A stretch of 64,000 nt of DNA from Metapseudomonas sp043392685 (GCA_043392685.1 JBHZGM010000011.1), one strand, 5' to 3'. Shown: positions 51,786 to 61,032, counted from the stretch's first letter. Numbers and translations are program-made. The notes: a model not told the origin generated them from the sequence alone.

Positions 51786-53720
51786 ATGCGCGGTCGTCTG
51801 CTCAGCCTGTTTTCCTGCTTGTTCCTCTCCACCGTCGGCCTGCACGCTGCCGAGGCCTACGCGGCCCCTCTCGCCCAGCAGCGCCAGATGTACGACGAGG
51901 CCAAGCGCGCCCTCGCCAAGGGCGATTCCGGCCCCTACCGGCGCTATGCCAACGCCCTGCGCGACTACCCGCTGGAGCCCTACCTGGCGTACGACGAACT
52001 GACCGCCCGTCTGAAATGGGCGAGCAACGAGGAGATCGAAAAATTCCTTGCCGAGCATGGCGACCTGCCCCAGGCCGGCTGGATGAAATTGCGCTGGCTG
52101 CGCTGGCTGGCCGAGCGCGGCGAATGGCAGACCTTCGCCAACTACTACGACCCCCAGCTCAACTTCACCGAGCTGGATTGCCTGTTCGGCCAGTATCAGC
52201 TCAAGCACGGGATGAAGCAGGAAGGCTATGCCACCGCCAGGAAGCTCTGGCTGGTGGGCAAGTCCCAGCCCGACGCCTGCGACGTGCTGTTCGGCATGTG
52301 GAGCGCCGAAGGCCAGCTGACCGAGGAGCTGCGCTGGAAGCGTGCCAAGCTGGCCGCCGAAGCGCGCAATTACGGCCTGGCCAAGCACCTGGTGAAAGCC
52401 ATGCCGCGCCTGAGTGCCACGGGCAATCTCATGGTGGAAGTGGCACAGAAGCCCCAGTTGCTGAGCCAGACCGCCCGTTTTGCCCCCGCCGACCGCCACA
52501 TGGCTGACGCCGTGGGTCTCGGCCTGCGCCGGCTGGCCCGCCAGGATCCGGAAAAGGCGCTGGGCCTGCTGGATGTCTATGCCGCCCGCCTGCCCTTCTC
52601 CAACGAAGAAAAGGTCGCCATCGCCCGCGAAATCGGCCTGACCCTGGCCAAGCGTTTCGATTCCCGCGCGCTCAAGGTCATGACCCAGTACGACCCCGAG
52701 CTGCGCGACAACACCGTCAGCGAATGGCGCGCGCGCCTGCTGCTGCGCCTTGGCCGCTGGGACGACGCCTACCAGCTGACCCGGCAGATGCCCGAAGACC
52801 TGGCCAAGACCAACCGCTGGCGTTACTGGCAGGCCCGCAGCCTGCAACTGGCCCAGCCGCAGAGCCAGCAGCCGATCCCCCTCTACCAGCCGGTCGCCCG
52901 TGAACGTGATTTCTACGGTTTCCTTGCCGCCGATCGCATCCAGACGCCTTATCAACTGAACAACAAGCCGCTGGCGATCGACCCGAAGGTCATGCAGAAG
53001 GTGCGCAACACGGCGGGCATCCGCCGTGCGCTGGAATTCCACGACCGTGGCGAGATCGTCAACGGTCGTCGCGAGTGGTACCACGTCAGCCGCCTGTTCG
53101 ACCGCGACGAACTGGTCGCCCAGGCCAAGATCGCCTACGACCTGCAATGGTATTTCCCAGCCATTCGCACCATCAGCCAGGCCCAGTACTGGGATGACTT
53201 GGACATCCGCTTCCCCATGGCCTACCGCTCGACCCTGACCCAGCAGGCGAAAGTCCGCGGCCTGCACTCGAGCTGGGTGTTCGCCATCACCCGCCAGGAA
53301 AGCGCCTTCATGTCCGATGCGCGCTCCGGCGTCGGCGCCATGGGCCTGATGCAGCTGATGCCGGGCACTGCCAAGGAAACCGCGCGCAAGTTCGGCATTC
53401 CGCTGGCCTCGCCGAACCAGGCCCTCAATCCCAACGTCAACATCCAGCTCGGCGCAGCCTACCTGAGCCAGGTCCACGGCCAGTTCAACGGCAACCGGGT
53501 ACTCGCCTCGGCCGCCTACAACGCAGGCCCCGGCCGCGTACGCCAGTGGCTGAAAGGCGCCAATCACCTGTCGTTCGACGTCTGGGTGGAAACCATTCCC
53601 TTCGATGAAACCCGCCAATACGTGCAGAACGTGCTGTCCTACTCGGTGATCTACGGCCACAAGCTGAACGCGCCGCAGCCCTTGGTGGACTGGCACGAGC
53701 GCTATTTCGACGATCAGTGA
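51786..53720 (+). CDS. slt: Soluble lytic murein transglycosylase Slt70
   Basis: Slt cleaves peptidoglycan to anhydro-muropeptides in the periplasm. The 644-residue protein has a signal peptide (first about 27 residues) and a long alpha-superhelical U-domain (about 30-440). The lysozyme-like catalytic domain has ITRQESAFMSDARSGVGAMG, with the catalytic Glu in RQES. It also has LMQLMPGTAKETARKFG and SAAYNAGPGRVRQW. Its product feeds NagZ, encoded elsewhere in the window. Length matches the family. A terminator follows. Confidence 0.96.
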   Translation: MRGRLLSLFSCLFLSTVGLHAAEAYAAPLAQQRQMYDEAKRALAKGDSGPYRRYANALRDYPLEPYLAYDELTARLKWASNEEIEKFLAEHGDLPQAGWMKLRWLRWLAERGEWQTFANYYDPQLNFTELDCLFGQYQLKHGMKQEGYATARKLWLVGKSQPDACDVLFGMWSAEGQLTEELRWKRAKLAAEARNYGLAKHLVKAMPRLSATGNLMVEVAQKPQLLSQTARFAPADRHMADAVGLGLRRLARQDPEKALGLLDVYAARLPFSNEEKVAIAREIGLTLAKRFDSRALKVMTQYDPELRDNTVSEWRARLLLRLGRWDDAYQLTRQMPEDLAKTNRWRYWQARSLQLAQPQSQQPIPLYQPVARERDFYGFLAADRIQTPYQLNNKPLAIDPKVMQKVRNTAGIRRALEFHDRGEIVNGRREWYHVSRLFDRDELVAQAKIAYDLQWYFPAIRTISQAQYWDDLDIRFPMAYRSTLTQQAKVRGLHSSWVFAITRQESAFMSDARSGVGAMGLMQLMPGTAKETARKFGIPLASPNQALNPNVNIQLGAAYLSQVHGQFNGNRVLASAAYNAGPGRVRQWLKGANHLSFDVWVETIPFDETRQYVQNVLSYSVIYGHKLNAPQPLVDWHERYFDDQ

Positions 53721-53730
53721 CATGAATGAA

Positions 53731-53753
53731 AAAGGGCGCGAATTGCGCCCTTT
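53731..53753 (+). terminator. Terminator downstream of slt
   Basis: AAAGGGCGC and GCGCCCTTT form a perfect stem with loop GAATT, with A- and T-rich edges. It follows the slt stop by ten bases. Confidence 0.88.
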
Positions 53754-53772
53754 CTCGTGATGCCCGCCAGTT

Positions 53773-53836
53773 CCGTAGCCCAGATGAAATCCGGGGAAAA
53801 TTCGCCCGCCGCTCCCGGAATTCATCCGGACTACGG
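53773..53836. repeat. Long imperfect inverted repeat between slt and MOSC gene
   Basis: The 23-base arm at 53773-53795 and the arm at 53814-53836 are complementary with three mismatches around an 18-base loop. The arms begin CCGTAGCCCAGATGAAATCC and end CATCCGGACTACGG. This resembles a Pseudomonas intergenic repeat of the GTAGCCCGGATGAAATCCGGG type. It lies between converging genes. Confidence 0.7.
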
Positions 53837-53863
53837 TATGTCAGTTCGCCTCGCGCCGAGCCG

Positions 53864-54667
53864 CTACTCCAGCACCTCGACTTCCATTCCCACTTCCAGC
53901 ACGCCCGTGCCGCGGTTGATCAGGTTCTGCCCGAAGTACACCTCGCCTTCCTGCTCGCGGTAGGTCTTGAGCGTGGTCAGCGGCTCGCGGTCGGCGCTGC
54001 GTTCGCCGGTAGCCGGGTCGATGGTGGTCAGGATGCAGCGGCTGCAGCCCTTGGCCACACTGAACTCGATGCCGCCGATGCGGATGCGCTTCCAGCCGTC
54101 CTCGGCATAGGCCTCGCTGCCCTCCACCACCAGGTTCGGACGGAAACGCAGCATTTCCAGCGGCCGCCCTACCCGCTTGCTGAGATCGTCCAGCGAAGCC
54201 TGACCGATCAGCAGCAGCGGATAGCCATCGGCAAACCCCACCTTCTCCTCGGGCAGCAGGCTGCCGGGAATATCCCGCGCGCGGTGATCCGGCACATGGA
54301 CCAGACGGCAGGCCTTGCCGAGGAAACCGCTGAGCCATTGCGCCGCCTCGTCGCCAGCGTCGGGCACAAGCATCGGCGCGCCCCAGACGAAGGTGCCGCG
54401 CAGGTTGGCGTCGGGCTCCGGCAGCGGCACCTCCAGGGTGGGCAGGCCGGCGGCACTCAAGGTCAGGCCACCGGCTGCGTTCCAGCGCGCCGAGAGCTGG
54501 GACATGCGGGAAAAGGCGCGCTGGGTCAGGAATCGGCCGTTTTCCGCATCCACCAGCATCCAGCGCCGATCACCCGCCAGGCCCAGGCCATCGAGCCGGG
54601 CCTGCTGGAGAGGTTCGCCGATGGCGGATTTCACAGGGAAACGATAGAGGGACGAGAGACGCAACAT
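53864..54667 (-). CDS. MOSC domain-containing protein (YcbX-like)
   Basis: The 267-residue protein has an N-terminal beta-barrel MOSC_N domain (LSSLYRFPVKSAIGEPL, GLAGDRRWMLVD) and a MOSC domain with the conserved cysteine in KGCSRCILTTIDPATGER near residue 210. Such proteins bind molybdenum cofactor and can reduce N-hydroxylated compounds. There is no fused ferredoxin domain of the full YcbX type. The gene lies downstream of cheV, with 68 bases between. Confidence 0.9.
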   Translation of the reverse strand: MLRLSSLYRFPVKSAIGEPLQQARLDGLGLAGDRRWMLVDAENGRFLTQRAFSRMSQLSARWNAAGGLTLSAAGLPTLEVPLPEPDANLRGTFVWGAPMLVPDAGDEAAQWLSGFLGKACRLVHVPDHRARDIPGSLLPEEKVGFADGYPLLLIGQASLDDLSKRVGRPLEMLRFRPNLVVEGSEAYAEDGWKRIRIGGIEFSVAKGCSRCILTTIDPATGERSADREPLTTLKTYREQEGEVYFGQNLINRGTGVLEVGMEVEVLE

Positions 54668-54735
54668 GGCCAGCTTCCTGATCGGCGTTCGAGCGAAGTG
54701 CCCGTTATACGCAGCCGGCCCCGGTCAGCTCAAGC

Positions 54736-55662
54736 TCATCGATCCCGCTGAAGGCGATCCAGCACCACGTCCACCAGCTTGTCGGGCTGGAACTTTGAGA
54801 GGAAGTTGTCGCAGCCGACCTTTTTCACCATGGCCTCGTTGAAACTGCCCGACAGCGAGGTGTGCAGCACCACGTAGAGATCGCGCAGGCGCGGATCGTT
54901 GCGGATCTCGGTGGTCAGGCGATAGCCGTCCATCTCCGGCATTTCCGCATCGGTGAAGACCATGAGCAGTTTCTCGGTCATGACTTCGCCACTGTCGGCC
55001 CAGGCCTTCAGCATTTTCAGCGCCTTCAGGCCATCGCTGGCCGTGTGCATGCGCATGCCGAGCTGCGACAGGGTTTCGCGCAGCTGGGTCAGTGCCACGC
55101 TGGAGTCGTCCACCAGCAGCACCTCGCGTCCGACGGCCATCTGCAGCAGCGGGTCATCCAGGCGCTCCGCGGAAACGCGGGTGCTCATGGGCACGATCTC
55201 GGCCAGGACCTTCTCTACGTCGATGATCTCGACGATCTGCTCGTCCACCCTGGTGATGGCCGTCAGGTAGTGCTGGCGGCCGGCACTGCCGGGTGGCGGC
55301 AGGATGGATTCCCAGTTGAGGTTGAGGATGCGGTCCACACCGCCCACCAGGAACGCCTGCACCGAGCGGTTGTACTCGGTCACGATGATGGTGCTGCGTT
55401 CATCCGGCACCAGCGGGCGCATGCCGATGGCCTGGGACAGGTCGATCACCGGCAGGGTCTGGCCGCGCAGGTTGACCACGCCGCACACCACCGGATGGCG
55501 CTGCGGAATCAGGGTCAGCTTCGGCAACTGCAGGACTTCCTGCACCTTGAACACGTTGATGGCGAAGAGCTGACGGCCGCTCAGGCGGAACATGAGGATT
55601 TCCAGCCGGTTCTCACCCACGAGCTGGGTGCGTTGATCGACGGTGTCGAGAATACCGGCCAT
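54736..55662 (-). CDS. cheV: Chemotaxis coupling protein CheV
   Basis: The 308-residue protein has a CheW-like domain (about residues 15-160; LSGRQLFAINVFKVQEVLQL and VVNLRGQTLPVIDLSQ) and a response-receiver domain (about 178-305). The receiver has the acidic pair DDS near 185, phospho-acceptor Asp238 in VFTDAEMPEMDG and the conserved Lys near the C-terminus. It couples receptors to CheA and its receiver may tune the signal. No other chemotaxis gene is close, so it is an orphan CheV. Confidence 0.95.
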   Translation of the reverse strand: MAGILDTVDQRTQLVGENRLEILMFRLSGRQLFAINVFKVQEVLQLPKLTLIPQRHPVVCGVVNLRGQTLPVIDLSQAIGMRPLVPDERSTIIVTEYNRSVQAFLVGGVDRILNLNWESILPPPGSAGRQHYLTAITRVDEQIVEIIDVEKVLAEIVPMSTRVSAERLDDPLLQMAVGREVLLVDDSSVALTQLRETLSQLGMRMHTASDGLKALKMLKAWADSGEVMTEKLLMVFTDAEMPEMDGYRLTTEIRNDPRLRDLYVVLHTSLSGSFNEAMVKKVGCDNFLSKFQPDKLVDVVLDRLQRDR

Positions 55663-55794
55663 GGAACTTCCTCTGCTGCGAATACGACGGTGGGCAGGAC
55701 TGTCTTGCAGCTTTTCGGCAAGGAACCGGAAAACTGAAGATATAGCACTGCGCCATCATGCAGCAGCCGACTCCATGACACCAGCGTGCTGGCG

Positions 55795-56694
55795 CTAAGC
55801 GGGCAGCCGCAATGGGGAATGTTCCGGAAGATGAACCCGCAGCGCGCCTGCTCGCGCGGAGATGCGCAGGCGCACGCTCTCCAGCGGCTCGCCATCGAGG
55901 TTCAGGTCCAGCCCCTCCGGCGCTTCCACGTCCACCCATGGCAGGCGCGCGCTGACCGAAATCGATTCCAGGCCCAGGATGCCGCCGGAGAGCAGCGTGG
56001 TCAGCGTGCCCACCACGTCCTGCGGCGCCGGGATGATGCAGAGGTCCAGCAGACCATCGTCCACAGTGGCTTGCGGACACAGCGGATGCCCGCCGCCCGC
56101 CTGGCGTCCATTGCCGATACCCAGGGCAAGAAACTCCCCTTCCCAGGCGAAGTCCGGACCACGGAAACGGCCGAACGCCGAATGCACATCGGAGAAGCGG
56201 CTCAGCCCGGTGAGGAAATAAGCCGCACCGCCCAGGACCTTCTTCAGGTCTTCCGGCGTGTTGGCGGTGATCCCGGAGCCGAAGCCGCCGGTGACCATGT
56301 TGAGGAACAGATGCCCATCAGCATCCCCCATATCGATTGCGCGCGGCGCCACGTCCAGCAACGCCAGGGCGCCCTGCGGCTCCAGCGGAACGCCGGCCGC
56401 CCGCGCAAAATCATTGGCCGTGCCCAGCGGCAACAGCGCCAGGCTGGCGTCGCTGCCGGCCTGGACCATGGCTTCGGCCACGTCGCGCAGGGTGCCGTCG
56501 CCACCACCGGCGATCAGCGTCCGATACCCCTCAGCCAGGGCTTCCTCCACCAGCCGCCGGGCGTCGCCGCCTTCCCAGGTCAGCCGCACCGCAAGTTCCC
56601 AGCCCGCAGCGCGGCGTGCCTGCACGGCCGCCCGCACCTCATCGTTGGAGGCCTGCTTGCCATGCAGGATCAGCAAGGCCTTGTGCTCGACCAT
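55795..56694 (-). CDS. yegS: Lipid kinase YegS
   Basis: The 299-residue diacylglycerol-kinase-type protein has the nucleotide motif GGGDGTL at residues 63-69, the PLGTANDFARA motif near 92, and a C-terminal beta-rich domain with PLGT-family strands (GEPLESVRLRISARAGALRVH). YegS phosphorylates phosphatidylglycerol or diacylglycerol in vitro. The start was set at MVEHKALLILHGK. Its position close to the AGPS/GlpD/kinase operon (1.2 kb) may be relevant, but a pirin gene and a repeat lie between. Confidence 0.93.
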   Translation of the reverse strand: MVEHKALLILHGKQASNDEVRAAVQARRAAGWELAVRLTWEGGDARRLVEEALAEGYRTLIAGGGDGTLRDVAEAMVQAGSDASLALLPLGTANDFARAAGVPLEPQGALALLDVAPRAIDMGDADGHLFLNMVTGGFGSGITANTPEDLKKVLGGAAYFLTGLSRFSDVHSAFGRFRGPDFAWEGEFLALGIGNGRQAGGGHPLCPQATVDDGLLDLCIIPAPQDVVGTLTTLLSGGILGLESISVSARLPWVDVEAPEGLDLNLDGEPLESVRLRISARAGALRVHLPEHSPLRLPA

Positions 56695-56902
56695 GATCAC
56701 CTCCGCCACACCGCAATCGCCGGAGTATAGGACCGCCAACTCCCCGCACCGTTGCTGCCAAGGGCCATCTCGCCAACAAACAAATCTATTTATTCGATTA
56801 AAACACCGGACAGATTGCGCTTTTAACCAGATAATTATTGATCAATCATGCCACCCATTCCTCCCGGAGAACTCCCTCCGCGAGCAGACAGGAGATCCGA
56901 AC

Positions 56903-57601
56903 ATGATCGAAGTACGCCCCTTCGCCGAACTGGGTGGTGCCAACCACGGTTGGCTCAACGCGCACCATCACTTCTCCTTCGCCGGCTACTACGACAACCT
57001 GCGGATGAACTGGGGCCAGCTGCGCGTGTGGAACGACGACGAGATCGCGCCCCACTCCGGCTTCCCGCCGCATCCGCACCAGGACATGGAAATCATCACC
57101 TACGTCCGCGAAGGTGCCATCACCCACCAGGACAACCTGGGAAACAAGGGTCGCACCGTAGCTGGCGATGTGCAGGTGATGAGCGCGGGCACCGGTATCG
57201 CCCACAGCGAATACAACCTGGAGGATGAAACCACCCGGATCTTCCAGATCTGGATCATGCCCACCGAGTACGGCGCGGAGCCGTCATGGGGCACCCGTCC
57301 GTTCCCGAAAGGCGAGCGCGCCGGCAGCTTCGTGACCCTGGCCAGCGGCATCGACGAAAGCAGCGATGCCCTGCATATCCGCGCCAACGCCCGGCTCGTC
57401 GCCGCCACCCTGAAGGCCGGCCAGAGCGCCGAGTACCGTCTGGAGAATGGTCGCAAGGCCTACGTGGTGGCCGCCAAGGGCCGCTACGAGGTGAACGGCA
57501 TCGCCGCCGAAGCCCGTGACGGCGTGGCGGTGCGGGATGAGGAAGTGCTCAGCTTCACCGCCAGCGAGGACAGCGAGATCGTCCTGGTGGATGTGGCCTG
57601 A
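56903..57601 (+). CDS. Pirin family protein
   Basis: The 232-residue bicupin-like protein has the pirin N-terminal core, with GGANHGWLNAHHHFSFAGYY and the metal-binding His-His-His-Glu set of GFPPHPHQDMEIITYVREG and GTGIAHSEYN. The C-terminal cupin half is complete. Bacterial pirins of the YhaK type bind iron, and some oxidise quercetin. The start follows a GGAGATCCGAAC ribosome site. The 85 bases upstream of this are unusually AT-rich for the window. Function here is not known. Confidence 0.92.
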   Translation: MIEVRPFAELGGANHGWLNAHHHFSFAGYYDNLRMNWGQLRVWNDDEIAPHSGFPPHPHQDMEIITYVREGAITHQDNLGNKGRTVAGDVQVMSAGTGIAHSEYNLEDETTRIFQIWIMPTEYGAEPSWGTRPFPKGERAGSFVTLASGIDESSDALHIRANARLVAATLKAGQSAEYRLENGRKAYVVAAKGRYEVNGIAAEARDGVAVRDEEVLSFTASEDSEIVLVDVA

Positions 57602-57691
57602 TCCGGCAATTTCCCCTGTGGTCCGCGAACTCATTCGCGAAAGCAGGCCGCAGGACTGCCTTGGGAATTCCGGCCGATCCGGCTGCCCTCT

Positions 57692-57727
57692 CCCCAACCC
57701 TCTCCCGAAGGGAGAGGGTGCTATCCG
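57692..57727. repeat. Intergenic inverted repeat unit 1 (CCCCAACCCTCTCCC type)
   Basis: CCCCAACCCTCTCCC is followed by GAAG and GGAGAGGG, then TGCTATCCG. The same unit recurs at 57834-57868 with a GGT loop, so this is a direct repeat of a hairpin unit 142 bases apart, in the 276-base gap between pirin and the kinase gene. Confidence 0.75.
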
Positions 57728-57766
57728 TGCAAGCCTCCAGGCGGGTGCACTCACCCTGTAGAAGGG

Positions 57767-57780
57767 GCGATTTCAATCGC
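57767..57780. repeat. Dispersed intergenic repeat, copy 2 (GCGATTTCAATCGC)
   Basis: The palindrome GCGATTTCAATCGC is identical to that at 63809-63822 and one base different from that at 16009-16022. A related CGCGAACTCATTCGCG stretch lies at about 57626-57641. Confidence 0.7.
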
Positions 57781-57833
57781 TAGGCAGACCGCAGGGCTGC
57801 CTGATCGAAGCCCAGCAAACCCGACATATCCCA

Positions 57834-57868
57834 CCCCAACCCTCTCCCGGTGGGAGAGGGGCTATCCG
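57834..57868. repeat. Intergenic inverted repeat unit 2 (CCCCAACCCTCTCCC type)
   Basis: CCCCAACCCTCTCCC, loop GGT, GGGAGAGGG and GCTATCCG repeat unit 1. It ends 9 bases from the stop of the kinase gene and may serve as its terminator. Confidence 0.75.
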
Positions 57869-57877
57869 CGCCGACAT

Positions 57878-59437
57878 TCAGGCCGGATAGCCGGTGATAT
57901 CCCTGATTTTCCGGTACAGCGGCCGCAGCTGCTTGTACATCCCCTGGTAGACCTCCCGATACAGCCGCTCGTAGGTGATCTGTGCCTGCGGATCGGGCTG
58001 GAATACCTTTCCGACCCGCGTCATGGCGCGGATCGCCGTGGGGAAGTCCGGGTGCAGCCCCAGTCCCACCGCGCAGTCGATTGCCGCGCCCAGCCCTGAT
58101 GCCTCGTAGACATGGGGCCGCTCCGCCGGAAGCCCGAAGATATCGGCGGTCAGTTGCATGGCCGCGTCGCTCTGGGAGCCGCCGCCCGACACCCGCAAGC
58201 GGGTGATGCGCGTGCCAGAACGTTTCTCGATCTGTTCCTTGCCCTGGCGCAGGGCGTACGCCAGACCTTCGAGGATGGCGCGGTAGAGGTGCGCGCGGGT
58301 GTGTACGTCGCCAAAGCCTATGATCGATCCCTTGGCCTCCAGGCCCGGCTCGCGAATGCCGGGTGACCAGTAAGGCTGCAGCATCAGCCCCATCGAGCCT
58401 GGCGGCACGCTGTTGACTAGCTCGTCGAACAGCACCTCGGGTTCCACGCCCAGCTCCTTCGCCTGCTGCAGCTCGCGCAGGCCGAACTCCTGCTTGAACC
58501 AGCTGACCATCCAGAACCCCCGGTAGATCATCACCTCGGTGTTGAAGTGATCGGGAATCGCGGCCGGATAGGGCGGGATCAGCGGAATGGTTTCCAGGTA
58601 CTTGCGGCGCGTGGTGTTGATGGTCGCGGTGGTGCCATACGACAGGCAGGCGGTGCTCGGCTCGACGCCACCGGCGCCGATCACTTCGCAGGCCTTGTCG
58701 GCCCCCGCGGCGATCAGCGGCAGGCCCTGCGGAATGCCGGTATGGCGGCTGGCCTCGGCGGTGATGCTGCCCAGCCGCTCGCCAGGCTTGAACAGCTCCG
58801 GCAAGTGCGCACGACGCACCGGCATCGACTGCCATTTCCAGTCCCGTGGCGCGGCCCAATGCAGGCGCTTGTAGTCGAACGGCAGATAGGCCACCTGGCA
58901 GGCCACCGAATCGACGAACCGGCCGCACAGGCGATGGCTGAGGAAGCCCGACAGCAGCAGCACCTTGTGGGTCCGCGCCCAGAGCTCGGGCTGATTCTGC
59001 GCGACCCAGTTGGCTTCGGCCTGGGCGCGGAAATGATCCACCGTGCCTTGCAAGCGGAGCGCCTTGAACAACCAGCCCCAAGGCCCTTTTATGCGCCCCT
59101 GCACTTCGGCCTGGCGCTGGTCCAGCCAGAGGATAGCCGGACGCAGCGGCCTGCCCTGTTCGTCGACATTGATCAGCGTGCCGCGCTGGGTGGTCAGCGA
59201 CACCCCACGGATCAGGCTGCGGTCGATATCCACCGACTCCCAGAGCAGCCGGCAGGCTTCGCCCAGGCTGTCCCAGTAGTAGTCCGGGTCCTGTTCGGCC
59301 CAGCCGGGCTGGCTCGAATAGTAGGCCTCGAGCGGCACCTTGCCCTTGCCCACCAGGTTGCCGTCCAGGTCGAACAACAGCGCCCGCACGCTCTGGGTGC
59401 CGTTGTCGATGGCCAACAGATAGCTCTTTTCGCTCAC
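57878..59437 (-). CDS. FGGY-family carbohydrate kinase
   Basis: The 519-residue kinase has the N-terminal ATPase motif LAIDNGTQSVRALLFDLDG and the C-terminal SGGGSQSDAAMQLTADIFG-type FGGY signature. The central region IAAGADKACEVIGAGGVEPS holds the catalytic Asp. It resembles xylulo- and glycerol-type kinases but not GlpK closely. Start codon GTG. It is the third gene of the AGPS-like/GlpD/kinase operon (18 bases after the GlpD gene), so its substrate is probably a glycerol-, ketose- or polyol-like compound made or used by the two redox enzymes. A true glpK presumably lies elsewhere. Confidence 0.9.
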   Translation of the reverse strand: MSEKSYLLAIDNGTQSVRALLFDLDGNLVGKGKVPLEAYYSSQPGWAEQDPDYYWDSLGEACRLLWESVDIDRSLIRGVSLTTQRGTLINVDEQGRPLRPAILWLDQRQAEVQGRIKGPWGWLFKALRLQGTVDHFRAQAEANWVAQNQPELWARTHKVLLLSGFLSHRLCGRFVDSVACQVAYLPFDYKRLHWAAPRDWKWQSMPVRRAHLPELFKPGERLGSITAEASRHTGIPQGLPLIAAGADKACEVIGAGGVEPSTACLSYGTTATINTTRRKYLETIPLIPPYPAAIPDHFNTEVMIYRGFWMVSWFKQEFGLRELQQAKELGVEPEVLFDELVNSVPPGSMGLMLQPYWSPGIREPGLEAKGSIIGFGDVHTRAHLYRAILEGLAYALRQGKEQIEKRSGTRITRLRVSGGGSQSDAAMQLTADIFGLPAERPHVYEASGLGAAIDCAVGLGLHPDFPTAIRAMTRVGKVFQPDPQAQITYERLYREVYQGMYKQLRPLYRKIRDITGYPA

Positions 59438-59455
59438 GATGGGTCCTTGTTCCGG

Positions 59456-61030
59456 TTATTCGGGCAGGCTGTAGCAGCGTCGGTGAAGCGCCAGGTATTC
59501 GGCCTCTTCCTGCGCCCAGCGAGCGTCATCCCACCCCAGCAGCGGCTGGCACAGGGCACGGATGCGCGGCAGTTCTGCGCGTGCGCCTTCGGGCAGCAGC
59601 AGGCCGAGCCGGGTCCGGCGCAACATCAGGTCATCCAGGTGCAGCACCAGCTCGCCCTCCGCCGCCCAGGCCAGTTCGGCCCAGAGGGTATCGGTGGCGC
59701 CAACGCGCTCATTGCCCAGCCGCGCGACCCAGCGCGCGAGCTCGGTCACCACCCGTCCGTGGCGCCCGACCAGACGCAGGTGCCGGGCAGGCGACAGGGC
59801 CGGAATCGCGGGGACGGCAACCGCCGGGAACACCGGGCCGTCGTCCTCTTCCACGGTGCGACCGACAAACCCTGCGCACGCCTGCAGCACCTCCAGCGCC
59901 AACAGGCGGAAGGTGGTCAGCTTGCCGCCGGCGAGGGTCACGCAGCCGGGCTCGGTCCAGAGGACATGCTCGCGCTTTTCATCCGACGGCTTGAGTTGCG
60001 AGTCGCCATTGCTCACCACCGGCCGCACACCGGCCCAGGTGGACAGCACATCGGCGCGGGCAATCGCTGCCGCCGGAAACTGCAACGCGCAGGCCTGCAG
60101 CAGGTAGTCCACCTCGGCCTCGCTGATGCGCGCGTCCTGATCCAGAGCTTCCCCGTGATCGAGGTCGGTGGTGCCGATCACGGTCGCCCCCTCCCAGGGA
60201 AACACGAACACCGGCCGCCCATCGGCGGGATGCATGAAGCTGATGGCATGGGCCAGCGGCAGGCGCCAGCCGGGCACCAGCAAATGGCTGCCACGCAGCG
60301 GGCGGATGTGTTCGCTTCCCCGGGCCGCGCGCAGGCGATCCGACCAGGCTCCGGTCGCCAGGGCCACGGCGCGGCAACGGAAGGTGAAACGCCGGCCGCT
60401 CTCCCGGTCCTCGGCTTCCAGGCCGTTCACCCTGTCCTGTTCACGCTTGAGGTCGACGACGCGCACACCGTTCAGCGCCTCGCCGCCTTCGGCGCGCGCC
60501 TCGCCCAGCACCCGCATGACCAGCCGGGAATCGTCCGTCACCGCATCGAAGAAGCGGGTGCCGCCCTGCAACCCGCCTTCATCCAGTCCGGGAACCAGGT
60601 AGCGCAGTTGCTGCAGCGGGTAATAGAGGTGGTTGCGTCGCCCGGCCAGGGCGTCATAGAGCGCCAGCAGGCTGCCGAACACGCGCGGCCCCGGAAAGCC
60701 GCCGCGATGGGGCATGACGAAGCTCAGCGGCTCCACCAGTCCGGGGGCTTCGGTCAGCAGACGCTGGCGTTCGCGTACCGAGTCCCGGGTCAGCCCGAAC
60801 TGCCCCTTGGCGATGTAGCGCAGGCCGCCGTGGACCATCTTCGACGAGCGGCTGGAGGTGCCCCAGGCGAAATCCCGCTGCTCCAGCAACAGGCACTTCC
60901 AGCCACGCCGGGCCGCTTCCCGGAGGATGCCGGCGCCGCAGATGCCACCGCCGACGACGATCAGGTCCCAGTCCCGGGTAGCCAGCTCCGGCAGGGCTGC
61001 GGCACGCCAGGCGGCGTTCCAGGCGTCCAT
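59456..61030 (-). CDS. GlpD-like FAD-dependent glycerol-3-phosphate dehydrogenase
   Basis: The 524-residue protein has the FAD dinucleotide motif LIVVGGGICGAGILREAARRG (residues about 24-44), FAWGTSSRSSKMVHGGLRYI and the C-terminal DAO_C domain. These are shared with GlpD, which oxidises glycerol-3-phosphate to DHAP and feeds quinones. It is a second GlpD-like copy embedded in a non-glp operon, starting two bases after the flavoprotein gene. Substrate could be G3P or a related sugar- or polyol-phosphate. Cofactor site is intact. Confidence 0.9.
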   Translation of the reverse strand: MDAWNAAWRAAALPELATRDWDLIVVGGGICGAGILREAARRGWKCLLLEQRDFAWGTSSRSSKMVHGGLRYIAKGQFGLTRDSVRERQRLLTEAPGLVEPLSFVMPHRGGFPGPRVFGSLLALYDALAGRRNHLYYPLQQLRYLVPGLDEGGLQGGTRFFDAVTDDSRLVMRVLGEARAEGGEALNGVRVVDLKREQDRVNGLEAEDRESGRRFTFRCRAVALATGAWSDRLRAARGSEHIRPLRGSHLLVPGWRLPLAHAISFMHPADGRPVFVFPWEGATVIGTTDLDHGEALDQDARISEAEVDYLLQACALQFPAAAIARADVLSTWAGVRPVVSNGDSQLKPSDEKREHVLWTEPGCVTLAGGKLTTFRLLALEVLQACAGFVGRTVEEDDGPVFPAVAVPAIPALSPARHLRLVGRHGRVVTELARWVARLGNERVGATDTLWAELAWAAEGELVLHLDDLMLRRTRLGLLLPEGARAELPRIRALCQPLLGWDDARWAQEEAEYLALHRRCYSLPE

Positions 61031-61032
61031 GC

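Noticed and set aside
51756..53825. A 689-codon minus-strand frame across slt
   Set aside because: It is antisense to slt, which has its full catalytic motifs.
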